A stretch of 64,000 bases of DNA from CAWDVR01 sp044869805 (GTDB taxonomy: Bacteria > Acidobacteriota > Thermoanaerobaculia > Multivoradales > SZUA-115), in NCBI GenBank assembly GCA_044869805.1, contig JBIOXV010000062.1:1-64000 (forward strand). Direction: 5' to 3'. A program made the position numbers and the translations under genes. Every line of letters starts with the position of its first letter. The stretch's first letter is position 1. Below, one piece after another: positions 1-8,374 of this stretch. The notes beneath the pieces were generated by a model, which was given only the letters and a program-made list of their open reading frames with translations, was not told the origin of the DNA and made no database searches.

Positions 1-1482
1 GGCGAGACCGCGCCTTCGTCTGCTCCGGCCGCGGACTCCGCCGCCGCGACCCCGGCGCGCGTCGAGCGCCCCAACGTGCTGCTGATCGTCGCCGACGACA
101 TGACGCCGCACCTCGGCACCTACGGCCACGCGAAAATGGTCACCCCGCACCTCGACCGCCTCGCGGCGCGCGGCCTGCGCTTCGACCGCGCCTATTGCCA
201 GACGCCGCTCTGCAACCCGTCGCGCGCCTCGTTCCTCTCCGGCCGCACGGCGGCGAGCACCGGCGTCTACGACAACGCGGTGTCGCCGCGCGTCATCGCG
301 CCCGACCTGGTGCTGCTGCCCAGCCTGTTCAAGAGCGGCGGCTACCGCACGCTGCGGGTCGGCAAGCTCCTGCATTTCGACGAGGCCCAGGCGTTCGACG
401 AGGTGGGCAGCCCCCTCTCCGTGGTGCCGGACGCGCCGCTGCCGCGCCTGGAGCGCCACCGCTTGCAGCGCGAGGCGCGTCGCGCGCTCAAGAAGCAGGG
501 CATCGCCCTGCCGCCGGGCGTGCAGCCGTCCATCGACCGGCTGATGGTGCAAGAGCTCTCCGAAGCCCAGGCGCTGTGGCTCGAGGACAGCCGGGTGGCG
601 GAGCTCGCGGTGCGCTTCCTGGAGAGCGCGACGGCACGACAGCCTTTCTTCATGGCCGTGGGCTTCACCTCGCCGCACCCCGACTTCGTGGCCCCGGCGA
701 GCGCCTTCCAGCCCTACGCCCTGGCCGAGATGCCGGTGGCGTCGACGCCCGCCGGCGACCTCGACGACGTGCCGCCGGCGGCGCTCACCTACGCCAGGCA
801 GCACCCGGAGTTCGACGATGCCAAGCAGCGCGCCCTGCTGCGCGGCTACTTCGCCTCGCTCACCTTCATGGACCGCCAGGTGGGCCGCGTGCTCGACGCC
901 CTGGACCGCTCCGGCCTGGCCGGGCGGACGGTGGTGGTGTTCGTCTCCGATCACGGCCAGCACCTGGGCGAGCACGGCGGGTTGTGGGCCAAGCTGACGC
1001 TGTTCGAGGAGTCGCTGCGCGTGCCGCTGCTGGTCGCCGGTCCCGGCGTGCCGGCGGCGAGCTCCCCGTGCGCGGTCGAGCTGCTGGACCTCTATCCGAC
1101 CCTCGCCGGCCTGGCCGGCCTCGTTCCGCCGCCCGGCCTCGAAGGCCGCGACCTCTCGCCGCTCTTCGTGCGGCCCGAGCGGTGCGCTGGGCTCGCCGGC
1201 GGCGATCGCGGCGCGCTGTCCGAGATCCGGTTGACTGCCCGCCCCGGCTCCGGGCAGCCGGATCGCATGGCGCGCTCGCTGGTCACCGAGCGCTACCGCT
1301 ACACCGAGTGGGGGAGCCCCGAAGAGGCCGAGCTCTACGACCACGCGACCGATCCCGGCGAGCACCGGAACCTGGCCAGGGACCCGGAGCACCGCGACCA
1401 GGTAGAAGGTCAGCGCAAGCTCGTTGCCGCCCGGCTCGCGGCGATCGAAGAGGCGAGGCAGACCGGGCCCGATCCCCCGTGA
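1..1482 (+). CDS. Sulfatase, iduronate-2-sulfatase type (5' partial)
   Basis: A type I sulfatase hydrolysing sulfate esters, probably on sulfated glycans, and probably exported. The frame is open from base 1, so the true start and any signal peptide lie upstream. The first GTG inside the window (76) falls in the conserved N-terminal strand and is not a credible start. Visible features are the metal-binding 'IVADDM' near the N-terminus, the C-x-P-S-R signature 'CNPSR' whose cysteine is converted to formylglycine, and a second metal-binding block 'SDHGQHLGEHG'. Some 493 residues are present and the C-terminus is complete. Activity would require a formylglycine-generating enzyme. The FGE-like protein at 13670-16411 lacks the catalytic cysteines, so the enzyme must be encoded elsewhere. 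The substrate cannot be told from sequence. Confidence 0.9.
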   Translation, partial: GETAPSSAPAADSAAATPARVERPNVLLIVADDMTPHLGTYGHAKMVTPHLDRLAARGLRFDRAYCQTPLCNPSRASFLSGRTAASTGVYDNAVSPRVIAPDLVLLPSLFKSGGYRTLRVGKLLHFDEAQAFDEVGSPLSVVPDAPLPRLERHRLQREARRALKKQGIALPPGVQPSIDRLMVQELSEAQALWLEDSRVAELAVRFLESATARQPFFMAVGFTSPHPDFVAPASAFQPYALAEMPVASTPAGDLDDVPPAALTYARQHPEFDDAKQRALLRGYFASLTFMDRQVGRVLDALDRSGLAGRTVVVFVSDHGQHLGEHGGLWAKLTLFEESLRVPLLVAGPGVPAASSPCAVELLDLYPTLAGLAGLVPPPGLEGRDLSPLFVRPERCAGLAGGDRGALSEIRLTARPGSGQPDRMARSLVTERYRYTEWGSPEEAELYDHATDPGEHRNLARDPEHRDQVEGQRKLVAARLAAIEEARQTGPDPP

Positions 1483-1512
1483 GAGACCAGGTGCCTCGAT
1501 AGGAAACGACTG

Positions 1513-1530
1513 CCCGGTCCGGGTAATAAT
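1513..1530 (+). promoter_or_regulatory. Palindrome plus -10-like box ahead of modA
   Basis: The palindrome CCCGGTCCGGG (1513-1523) is followed directly by TAATAAT, 50 bases before the modA start. It could be a weak sulfatase terminator, an operator, or the -10 of the mod operon. No recognisable ModE box or molybdenum-cofactor riboswitch was seen, and I see no matching -35. The assignment is tentative. Confidence 0.25.
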
Positions 1531-1580
1531 CTCGCGCGTTCAGCCATGACGTCGGACCACCCGTCGAGGAGGCGTTCGGA

Positions 1581-2372
1581 ATGCGGATAGCGACCGGGCT
1601 CGGCGCCTTCGTCCTCCTGGCAGGCCTCGCCCTCGGAGCTTCCTCCCCGGCGACCGCTGGCGAGAACCAGGTGGCGGTCGCGGCGGCCTCGGACCTGAAG
1701 TTCGCCCTCGACGAGCTGATCGCGCAGTTCGAGGACGAGCGACCCGAGGTCACCGTGGCGGCGACCTACGGCTCGTCGGGGAATTTCTACTCGCAGCTCT
1801 CGCACCAGGCGCCGTTCGATCTCTTCTTCTCGGCGGACCGCGAGTTCATCCGCAAGCTCGTCGAGCAAGGTTTCACGGTGCCGGGGACGGAGTTCCTCTA
1901 CGCCATCGGCTACATCGTGGTGTGGGTGCCGAAGTCGTCGCCGCTCGCCGTCGAGACGCGGGGCATGTCGGTCCTCGAAGACCCGGCGGTGCGCCGCATC
2001 GCCATCGCCAACCCCCGGCACGCTCCCTACGGGCGGGCGGCCGAGGCGGCGATGCGCTCGCTCGGCGTCCACGAAGCGGTGCACGACAAGCTAGTGCTGG
2101 GCGAGAACGTGGCGCAGACCGCGCAGTTCGTCCAGTCCGGCGCCGCCGACGTGGGGATCATCGCCCTGTCGCTCGCCGTGGCGCCCTCGCTGCGCGAGGA
2201 AGGGAGGTACTGGCAGGTGCCTGCCGACGCCTATCCGCGCTTGGAGCAGGGAGGCGTGGTCCTGAAATGGGCCCAGGACCGGGCCGCGGCGCGGGCCTTC
2301 CGTGCCTTCGTCCTGGCTCCCGCCGGCCGCGAGGTCCTGAAGAAGTACGGCTTCGGCCTGCCGCAGGAGTAG
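1581..2372 (+). CDS. modA: Molybdate ABC transporter, periplasmic binding protein
   Basis: Periplasmic receptor that captures molybdate (or tungstate) and delivers it to ModBC. The 263-residue product has a clear signal peptide (hydrophobic residues 5-25, ending near 'ATAGE'). The mature start 'VAVAAASDLKFALDEL' is the typical ModA strand, in which the serine of 'ASDL' contacts the oxyanion. A second ligand loop is 'TYGSSGNFYSQL'. The length matches the family. The start is supported by GAGGAGG at 1566-1572. It is the first gene of modA-modB-modC, with only 4 bases before modB. Molybdate uptake would supply the molybdopterin enzyme encoded at 32519-34753. Confidence 0.93.
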   Translation: MRIATGLGAFVLLAGLALGASSPATAGENQVAVAAASDLKFALDELIAQFEDERPEVTVAATYGSSGNFYSQLSHQAPFDLFFSADREFIRKLVEQGFTVPGTEFLYAIGYIVVWVPKSSPLAVETRGMSVLEDPAVRRIAIANPRHAPYGRAAEAAMRSLGVHEAVHDKLVLGENVAQTAQFVQSGAADVGIIALSLAVAPSLREEGRYWQVPADAYPRLEQGGVVLKWAQDRAAARAFRAFVLAPAGREVLKKYGFGLPQE

Positions 2373-2376
2373 GCGT

Positions 2377-3054
2377 GTGGACTGGGCGGCCGTGGCACTC
2401 ACCGCGCGGCTCGCCGCCTGGACTAGCCTCGTCCTGTTCCTGATCGGCGTGCCGATCGCCTACTGGCTCGCGGTGTCCCCCTGGCGGCTGAAGTTCCTGG
2501 TCGAAGCGGTGGTCGCCCTGCCCTTGGTGCTGCCGCCCACGGTGCTGGGCTTCTACATCCTGCTGGCGATCAGCCCGCGCAGCCCGCTGGGGGCTTTCTA
2601 CCTCGATCTGACCGGGCGGACGCTACCTTTCTCGTTCCAGGGGCTGCTCCTCGCCTCGGTGCTCTACAGCCTGCCGTTCGCCGTCCAGCCGTTCGCCGCC
2701 GCCTTCAAGACGGTGGACCGCCGTCTGGTCGAGGCCTCCTGGTCCTTGGGCGTCTCCCGGACGGCGACCTTCTTCCGCATCGTCCTGCCGCTCGCCCGCC
2801 CGGGCCTGCTGACCGGGATCGTGCTCAGCTTCGCACACACCCTGGGGGAGTTCGGCGTCGTGCTGATGGTAGGGGGCAACCTCCCCGGGGTCACGCGCAC
2901 GGTTTCGATCTCGATCTACGACGAGGTCCAGGCCCTGAACTACGCCGCGGCCGGCAAGACCTCGCTGCTGCTCCTCGGGCTGTCGCTGTTCGTCCTGATC
3001 CTGACCTATGGCCTCCAACGGCAGGCGCGGAGCTCGTGGCCCCTCTCCTGGTAG
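2377..3054 (+). CDS. modB: Molybdate ABC transporter permease
   Basis: Inner-membrane permease of the molybdate importer, 225 residues with about five transmembrane segments. The cytoplasmic EAA loop that docks onto the ATPase is visible around residues 122-142 ('VEASWSLGVSRTATFFRIVL'), followed by 'GLLTGIVLSFAHTLGEFGVVLM', a ModB hallmark. The start is a GTG four bases after the modA stop, so translation is probably coupled. The 3' end overlaps modC by 19 bases. Length and order are canonical for modABC. Confidence 0.93.
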   Translation: MDWAAVALTARLAAWTSLVLFLIGVPIAYWLAVSPWRLKFLVEAVVALPLVLPPTVLGFYILLAISPRSPLGAFYLDLTGRTLPFSFQGLLLASVLYSLPFAVQPFAAAFKTVDRRLVEASWSLGVSRTATFFRIVLPLARPGLLTGIVLSFAHTLGEFGVVLMVGGNLPGVTRTVSISIYDEVQALNYAAAGKTSLLLLGLSLFVLILTYGLQRQARSSWPLSW

Positions 3055-4136
3055 CGGCGTTCACCAAGCGGTACGCGAAGGGCCCGGCGATCTCGGCCGA
3101 GCTCGCCCTGGCGACGGAAGGTTTTGCTGTGACCGTGCTCTTCGGTCCCTCCGGCGCCGGCAAGACGACCATCCTGCGGTGCCTCGCCGGCCTGGAGCGC
3201 CCGGAGAGCGGAACCATCCGCTTCGGCGACGCGATCTGGCTCGACGCGGCGACCGGAGTCTCGCTGCCGCCCCAGGCGCGGCGGATCGCCTTTCTCTTCC
3301 AGGAGTACGCCCTCTTCCCCCATCTCACGGTCGAGAGGAACGTCGCCTACGGGATCAGAGGTTCGCGTAGCGAGCGCCAGGCGGCGACGGGCAGGCTGGT
3401 TTCGACTCTGGGGCTCGACGGCCTCGAGAGCCGCTACCCGGCCGAGCTGTCGGGCGGCCAGCGGCAGCGAGTGGCGCTGGCGCGGGCGCTGGCCACGGAG
3501 CCTCGGCTGCTGCTCCTGGACGAGCCCCTGTCGGCGCTCGACGCGCCGTCGCGAGCCAGCTTGCGGCGGGAGCTGCGGAGCCTCCTGGCCCGGCTCGCCG
3601 TCCCCACTCTGCTGGTCACCCACGATCGGGTCGAGGCGCTCGCCCTTGGCGATCGCATCGTCGTGGTGGCGGGCGGCCGCGTCGTCCAGACCGGCCCGGT
3701 CCACGAGGTGTTCAGCCGGCCGGCCGACCTCGCGGTGGCGGAGATCGTCGGCGTCGAGACCGTGGTGCCCGGCCGCGTGCTGGGGAGCGCGGCGGCGCAA
3801 GGGCTGTTGTCGGTCGAGGTCGGGGCGGCAAAGCTGCTGGTCTCCGACCCGGGCCGGGTCAGCGGCGAGGTGATGGTCAGCATCCGCGCCGAAGAGGTCC
3901 TGCTCGAGCGCGGGCAGGCGTCCCTGGCGAGCGCCCGCAACCACCTCCCGGGGCTGGTTTCCGACCTCCATCCCGAGGGCATGCTGGTGCGGGTGACCGT
4001 GGACTGCGGCTTTCCGCTGGCGGCCCTCATTACCCGGCCGGCCTGCGAAGAGCTGGCGCTCGGACCCGGCCAGCCCGTGACCTGCGTGGTCAAGGCCACC
4101 TCCGTGCACCTGATCCCTCGCAGCTCAACCTCCTGA
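3036..4136 (+). CDS. modC: Molybdate ABC transporter ATP-binding protein
   Basis: ATPase powering molybdate import, 366 residues. Walker A is 'GPSGAGKTT' (about residues 37-45), the Q-loop is 'FLFQEYALFPHL', the signature is 'LSGGQRQRVALARAL', and Walker B is 'LLLLDEPLSALD' followed by the switch histidine in 'LLVTHDR'. The C-terminal ~130 residues form a TOBE/Mop-like molybdate-binding regulatory domain, as expected for ModC. The GTG start lies inside modB and gives the full nucleotide-binding domain. It is the last gene of the operon. The cytochrome gene downstream begins 100 bases later and is probably a separate unit. Confidence 0.93.
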   Translation: MAPLLVAAFTKRYAKGPAISAELALATEGFAVTVLFGPSGAGKTTILRCLAGLERPESGTIRFGDAIWLDAATGVSLPPQARRIAFLFQEYALFPHLTVERNVAYGIRGSRSERQAATGRLVSTLGLDGLESRYPAELSGGQRQRVALARALATEPRLLLLDEPLSALDAPSRASLRRELRSLLARLAVPTLLVTHDRVEALALGDRIVVVAGGRVVQTGPVHEVFSRPADLAVAEIVGVETVVPGRVLGSAAAQGLLSVEVGAAKLLVSDPGRVSGEVMVSIRAEEVLLERGQASLASARNHLPGLVSDLHPEGMLVRVTVDCGFPLAALITRPACEELALGPGQPVTCVVKATSVHLIPRSSTS

Positions 4137-4235
4137 AGGACTTGCTGCCGCGAAGGCGTGGCATAATCCCGCCACTGTTTGCGTAGGACCTGCGAACCGG
4201 GCCTCGGCCCACGACGAGATCGGCCCAGGACGAAA

Positions 4236-4856
4236 ATGCTCCGCAACCTGCTCCTCGCCTTGCTGTTGCTGGCCGCGGCCGGCGCCTTCGCGATCTACTC
4301 CGGCGTCTACAACGTCTCGGCTCAGAAGCCGGCCGGCGAGCTCGAGGAGTGGCTGCTCGAGACCGTCCGCGAACGCTCCGTCGAGAAGCGGGCGGCGAGC
4401 ATCACCGTACCGGCCCTGGGCTCCGAAGCCCAGGTGCTCGAGGGATTCCAGATCTTCCGCAGCCAGTGCGTGACCTGCCACGGCGCCCCGGGCGTGGGGC
4501 CGGACGACTTCGCCATGGGCTTCTACCCGATGCCGCCGGCGCTCGGCAACGAGAGCGTGCAGCACGAGGGCGACGCCGAGCTGTTCTGGATCGTCCAGAA
4601 CGGCCTGAAGCACACCGGCATGCCGGGCTTCGGCATGTCGCTCTCCGAGCAAGACCTGTGGAGCGTGATCGCATTCGTACGCCGCCTGCCGGCGCTCGAC
4701 GCCGAGGGCTTCCAAGAGCTGGCAGAGCAGGCGTTGGGGGAGAAGGCGCTCGCGGCGGAGGCGGGCGGTGCCGATGGCGAGGACGGCGCAGGACAGCCGT
4801 CCGCGGAAGCGCCGGCCTCACCGCCCTCCGGTCCAGGTTCCCCTCCGTCCCCGTGA
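4236..4856 (+). CDS. Monohaem cytochrome c, membrane-anchored
   Basis: Electron-transfer protein on the outer face of the inner membrane, 206 residues from the ATG at 4236. I chose this start because it immediately precedes a hydrophobic signal/anchor ('LLLALLLLAAAGAFAIY'). An upstream in-frame start would add about 19 non-hydrophobic residues. One haem site, 'CVTCH', lies near residue 79, with 'MPGFGMS' downstream supplying a likely axial methionine. The C-terminal ~45 residues are rich in Ala, Gly, Glu and Pro and look disordered. It sits between modABC and the PspA gene, and whether it works with either is unclear. The electron-transfer partner is unknown. Confidence 0.8.
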   Translation: MLRNLLLALLLLAAAGAFAIYSGVYNVSAQKPAGELEEWLLETVRERSVEKRAASITVPALGSEAQVLEGFQIFRSQCVTCHGAPGVGPDDFAMGFYPMPPALGNESVQHEGDAELFWIVQNGLKHTGMPGFGMSLSEQDLWSVIAFVRRLPALDAEGFQELAEQALGEKALAAEAGGADGEDGAGQPSAEAPASPPSGPGSPPSP

Positions 4857-4911
4857 GCACCATTCCGTCGAGTTCTGACCTGGAGTGCCGTTTCTCGAAA
4901 GGGAGTCGACC

Positions 4912-5673
4912 ATGTTCAAGCGTCTAGGCAACCTCCTGCGGGGATTCCTCTCCCTCTTCATCTCGGGGCTGGAGAGGGAGAACCCGCGAGCGTTGATCGA
5001 AGCCGAGAAGGAGAACCTGCGGCGCCAGATCGCCCGCTTCAACGACAACCTGGCCAACCACGCCGCCTTCGTCGAGCGGCTGATGCGACAGGTGAAGAAC
5101 CTCGAGGCGCAGGAGAAGGACTACGCGGCCAAGGCGGCGGCCAACCTCAAGGTGGGCAACCGCGCCGCCGCCGGCCAGTATGCGCTGCAGCTCAAGACCG
5201 TCAAGGAGCAGCTCGAGGAGAACCGCACCCAACTCGTCGCGGGCGAGGAGACCTTCAAGAAGCTGGTCAAGTCGCGCGACGTGGCGGTCAAGGAGGCGAC
5301 GGAGAAGATCGAGTCCCTGAAGCGGCTGATGACCGAAACCGAGATGCTCGAGGCCCAGGCCGAGCTGCAGGAGATGGCCAAGGGCATGATCTCCGAGATC
5401 GGCGGCTCGGGCGACACGCTGGCGCGGGTCGACGAGTACTTGAAGGAGCGTCGCGACAAGGCAGCCGGGCGGGCCCGCGTGGCCTCGACCTCGATCGACA
5501 CTTCGAAGGTGGAGCTGCTCCAGGCCGAGCAGGAGGCGCTCGCCGACCAGGCCCTGGCCGAGTTCGCCGCCGCCTACGGCATGGAGGTGCCGGCGGCGGC
5601 GGAGCCCGCCGCCAGCGAGGCCCCAGCCGCGCCGCCGGTCAAGGACCTGGGCCCCGCGGTCACCGAAGGCTGA
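4912..5673 (+). CDS. PspA/IM30 (ESCRT-III-like) family protein
   Basis: Membrane-remodelling coiled-coil protein of the PspA/Vipp1 superfamily, which binds stressed inner membrane from the cytoplasm. It has 253 residues, slightly longer than E. coli PspA. The N-terminal amphipathic helix begins 'MFKRLGNLLRGFLSLF'. A long charged helical region (about 30-190) follows, rich in Lys, Glu and Gln heptads. The tail (about 200-253) is Ala/Pro-rich. The ATG at 4912 is preceded by AAAGGGAG at 4898-4905. It leads a run of six same-strand genes with gaps of 10 bases or less or with overlaps (to 12032), so it very likely acts with the ABC transporter and AAA ATPase that follow. No PspF or PspBC gene is visible. 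Confidence 0.88.
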   Translation: MFKRLGNLLRGFLSLFISGLERENPRALIEAEKENLRRQIARFNDNLANHAAFVERLMRQVKNLEAQEKDYAAKAAANLKVGNRAAAGQYALQLKTVKEQLEENRTQLVAGEETFKKLVKSRDVAVKEATEKIESLKRLMTETEMLEAQAELQEMAKGMISEIGGSGDTLARVDEYLKERRDKAAGRARVASTSIDTSKVELLQAEQEALADQALAEFAAAYGMEVPAAAEPAASEAPAAPPVKDLGPAVTEG

Positions 5674-5683
5674 GGAGAAACCA

Positions 5684-7423
5684 ATGGCAAACGAAACGGG
5701 CAGGGTAGGGCCGACCGTGCTGGGCAGGGTCGTCCTCGGCCTCTTCATCGTCGCGCTGCTGGCGGGCGCGGCCTACTACTTCCGCGACCTGATCGCGCCC
5801 TCGGGCGACCGCGGCAACGGCAAGGTGGACCTGAAGAAGTTCCAGCAGGACAAGCCGATCGAGGCGCCCGACACCAAGGGCGTGACCACGGTCAGCGAGT
5901 ACAGCTACGTGCCGGGCGAGAAGCTGCCGCCGGTCAAAGGCGTCTCCGCCTACAAGTGGAACGCCGCCGACAAGGTGGTGCAGTTCCCGATCAACGTCTG
6001 GATCGGCTGGCTGCCGATCGTCGCCGCCAACCGCGGCTTCGAGCCCAACGCCGAGTCGGTGTTCTTCAAGGAGCACGGCTTCAAGGTCAACCTCAAGCTG
6101 ATCGACGATCCGGTGGTGGCGCGCGACGCCTTCGCCTCGGGCGAGAGCCACGTGCTGTGGGGCACCCTCGACATGATGGTGCTCTTCGCCCCCGACCTGA
6201 TGAAGGACTCGCGCACCGCGCCCCGCATCTACCAACAGATCGACTGGTCGAGCGGCGGCGACGGCATCGTGGTGCGCGGCAACATCCGCTCGGCCAAGGA
6301 CTTGAAGGGTAAGACCGTCGTCTACGCGCAGAACAGCCCGTCGCAGTACTTCCTCAACAACCTGCTGCTCTCGGCCGGCATCCAGCCCGGCGAGATCAAG
6401 CACAAGTACACGGCGACCGCCTTCGAGGCGGCGGCGGCCTTCGTCGCCGACTCCTCGATCGACGGCTGCGTCTCCTGGGCGCCGGACATCTACAACATCC
6501 CCGACCGCGTCAAGGGCACCCAGATCCTGACTACCACGGCCGAGGCCAACAAGCTGATCGCCGACGTGTGGGCGGCGCGCGCCGACTTCGCCAAGGACCA
6601 CCCGCAGATGATCGAGGGGCTGGTCTCCGGCATCTTCAAGGCCATGGGCGAGCTCAAGAACGACACCTTCAAGGCCCAAGCCCTCAAATGGATGGCCGAG
6701 GGCTACGGCATGCAGCTCGACGAGGTGCAGGGCATGATCGCCGACGCCCACTCCACGAACTTCGCCGAGAACAAGTCGTTCTTCCTGAACCAGAACGACC
6801 CGGCGAACTTCGAGCGCACCTGGAAGAACACCACCTTCGTCTACCGCGAGCTGGGCTTGATCGGCACGCCGGTGCGCTTCGACGAGGTGATGGACTTCTC
6901 GGTGATCAAGAAGCTCGACGCCGCCGGCAAGTTCGCGGACCAGCGCGACGAGTACGCTGCCAGCTTCGCTCCCACCTCGTACTCCAAGGTGCAGGCCGAG
7001 GCGCCGATCCTGACCCAGACCATCCGCATCAACTTCTACCCCAACTCCTCGAACATCTACGAGCCGCAGCACGACGACGTCGACCGGGCGATCGCCAACA
7101 CGCTCTACGACCCGAGCGTGGAGGCGACGCTGGAGAAGGTGGGGCGCCTCGCCGGGCAGTACGGTCGGGCGACGATCGCCATCGTCGGCCACAGCGACGC
7201 CTCGATGAAGGACAAGGGCGTGCGCTTCGAGGACGTGCAGAAGCTGTCGCTCGACCGCGCCAACGGCGTCAGGCAGGCGCTGATCAAGAAGTTCAAGTTC
7301 GACCCCAACAAGTTCGTGGTCGAGGGCAAAGGCTGGAACGAGCCGGCCAACGCCGACGATCCGGCGAACCACGCGCTCAATCGCCGGGTGGAGATCTCGG
7401 TGTATCCGCCCGAAGCCCAATAG
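5684..7423 (+). CDS. Membrane-anchored ABC substrate-binding protein fused to OmpA domain
   Basis: Two-domain envelope protein of 579 residues. Residues ~10-32 form one transmembrane helix that anchors it in the inner membrane. Residues ~90-430 resemble periplasmic binding proteins of the NMT1/SsuA/nitrate-taurine class. Residues ~450-575 are an OmpA C-terminal domain with 'IVGHSD', 'LSLDRANGVRQAL' and 'NRRVEISV', the elements that bind peptidoglycan. The start follows GAGGAGAAACC. The next two genes encode the matching permease and ATPase, so the binding protein would be tied to the cell wall while feeding the transporter. Most such receptors are free or lipid-anchored, so this architecture is unusual. 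The ligand is unknown. Phosphate-type PstS/OmpA fusions exist, but this domain is not PstS-like. Confidence 0.85.
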   Translation: MANETGRVGPTVLGRVVLGLFIVALLAGAAYYFRDLIAPSGDRGNGKVDLKKFQQDKPIEAPDTKGVTTVSEYSYVPGEKLPPVKGVSAYKWNAADKVVQFPINVWIGWLPIVAANRGFEPNAESVFFKEHGFKVNLKLIDDPVVARDAFASGESHVLWGTLDMMVLFAPDLMKDSRTAPRIYQQIDWSSGGDGIVVRGNIRSAKDLKGKTVVYAQNSPSQYFLNNLLLSAGIQPGEIKHKYTATAFEAAAAFVADSSIDGCVSWAPDIYNIPDRVKGTQILTTTAEANKLIADVWAARADFAKDHPQMIEGLVSGIFKAMGELKNDTFKAQALKWMAEGYGMQLDEVQGMIADAHSTNFAENKSFFLNQNDPANFERTWKNTTFVYRELGLIGTPVRFDEVMDFSVIKKLDAAGKFADQRDEYAASFAPTSYSKVQAEAPILTQTIRINFYPNSSNIYEPQHDDVDRAIANTLYDPSVEATLEKVGRLAGQYGRATIAIVGHSDASMKDKGVRFEDVQKLSLDRANGVRQALIKKFKFDPNKFVVEGKGWNEPANADDPANHALNRRVEISVYPPEAQ

Positions 7424-7426
7424 CCG

Positions 7427-8374
7427 ATGAGCGAGCCCAGGGACGACTACTTCGTCTCCGACCCGCCGGAGCCCGAGCCGGCGGCCAAGCCCGAGCCCAA
7501 ACCCGAGCCGCGCGCCGGCTCGGCGGAGGCGGTGAAGGAGCGGGTGGCGGCGGGAGCGGCACCGACGGCCAAGGCGCTGCTCAAGATCCGCGAAGAGATC
7601 CCGGACTGGCAAAGCTGGGCCCTGGGCGCGATCCCCATCGTGCTGCTCTTCGGCGTGTGGTGGTTCGTCACCTCCGGCGCCATCGCCGAGGAGCGCATCA
7701 TCTCGCCCACCATCCTGCCGAGCCCGATGGAAGTGGTGCGCTCGGTGCCCAGCCTGTGGTTCGAGCGCGCCCTGACCCGCAGCGTGGTGGTGTCGTTCAC
7801 CCGCGTGGTGGCCGGCTTCGCCCTGGCGGTGGCGATCGCCTTCCCGCTCGGCCTCTACATGGGCGCCTTCACCAAGTTCAAAGCCGCCTTCACCCCGCTG
7901 ACCGTCTTCGGCGCCTACCTGCCGATCCCCGCCCTGGTGCCGCTCACCATGTCGCTCTTCGGCATCGGCGAGCTGCAGAAGGTGATGTTCCTGGCCATGG
8001 CCTTCATCATCTACCTGGTGCCGCTGATCGTCTCCGCGGTCGACAACGTGGACGAGGTGTACCTGAAGACCGCCTACACCCTCGGCGCCAGCCGCGCGCA
8101 GGTGGTGGGGAAGGTGCTGCTCGGCATCTCCTGGCCCGACATCTTCCACGCCCTGCGCCTGGGCTTCGGCATCGGCTGGAGCTACATCATCCTGGCCGAG
8201 ATGGTGGACATCGGGAAGGGCCTCGGCGGCATCATCATCATGTCGCAGCGGCGCGGGCCACGCGAGCACATCTACCTGGTGCTGCTGGTGATCGTCGCCA
8301 TGGCCTTCCTCACCGACAAGCTGTGGGCCTGGGCCGGCCGCAAGCTCTTCCCCTACCGCGAGGCGCGGGCGTGA
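7427..8374 (+). CDS. ABC transporter permease, SsuC/TauC/NrtB type
   Basis: Inner-membrane permease of 315 residues in the BPD_transp_1 family. The N-terminal ~60 residues are a charged Pro/Glu/Lys-rich tail ('PEPEPAAKPEPKPEP'), unusual for this family. About six transmembrane segments follow, from 'LGAIPIVLLFGVWWFV' onward. The EAA loop contacting the ATPase is at about residues 220-240 ('YTLGASRAQVVGKVLLGI'). The ATG is 4 bases after the substrate-binding gene, and the stop overlaps the ATPase start (GTGA at 8371-8374). It should pair with the OmpA-fused receptor upstream and the ATPase downstream. Confidence 0.88.
   Translation: MSEPRDDYFVSDPPEPEPAAKPEPKPEPRAGSAEAVKERVAAGAAPTAKALLKIREEIPDWQSWALGAIPIVLLFGVWWFVTSGAIAEERIISPTILPSPMEVVRSVPSLWFERALTRSVVVSFTRVVAGFALAVAIAFPLGLYMGAFTKFKAAFTPLTVFGAYLPIPALVPLTMSLFGIGELQKVMFLAMAFIIYLVPLIVSAVDNVDEVYLKTAYTLGASRAQVVGKVLLGISWPDIFHALRLGFGIGWSYIILAEMVDIGKGLGGIIIMSQRRGPREHIYLVLLVIVAMAFLTDKLWAWAGRKLFPYREARA

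Noticed and set aside
4142..4167. Promoter for the cytochrome gene (TTGCTG ... CATAAT)
   Set aside because: The spacer is only 14 bases, too short for a credible sigma70 promoter.
6568..8370. Upstream extension of the ABC ATPase frame
   Set aside because: It is the receptor and permease genes read out of frame. The GTG overlapping the permease stop gives a normal-length ATPase.
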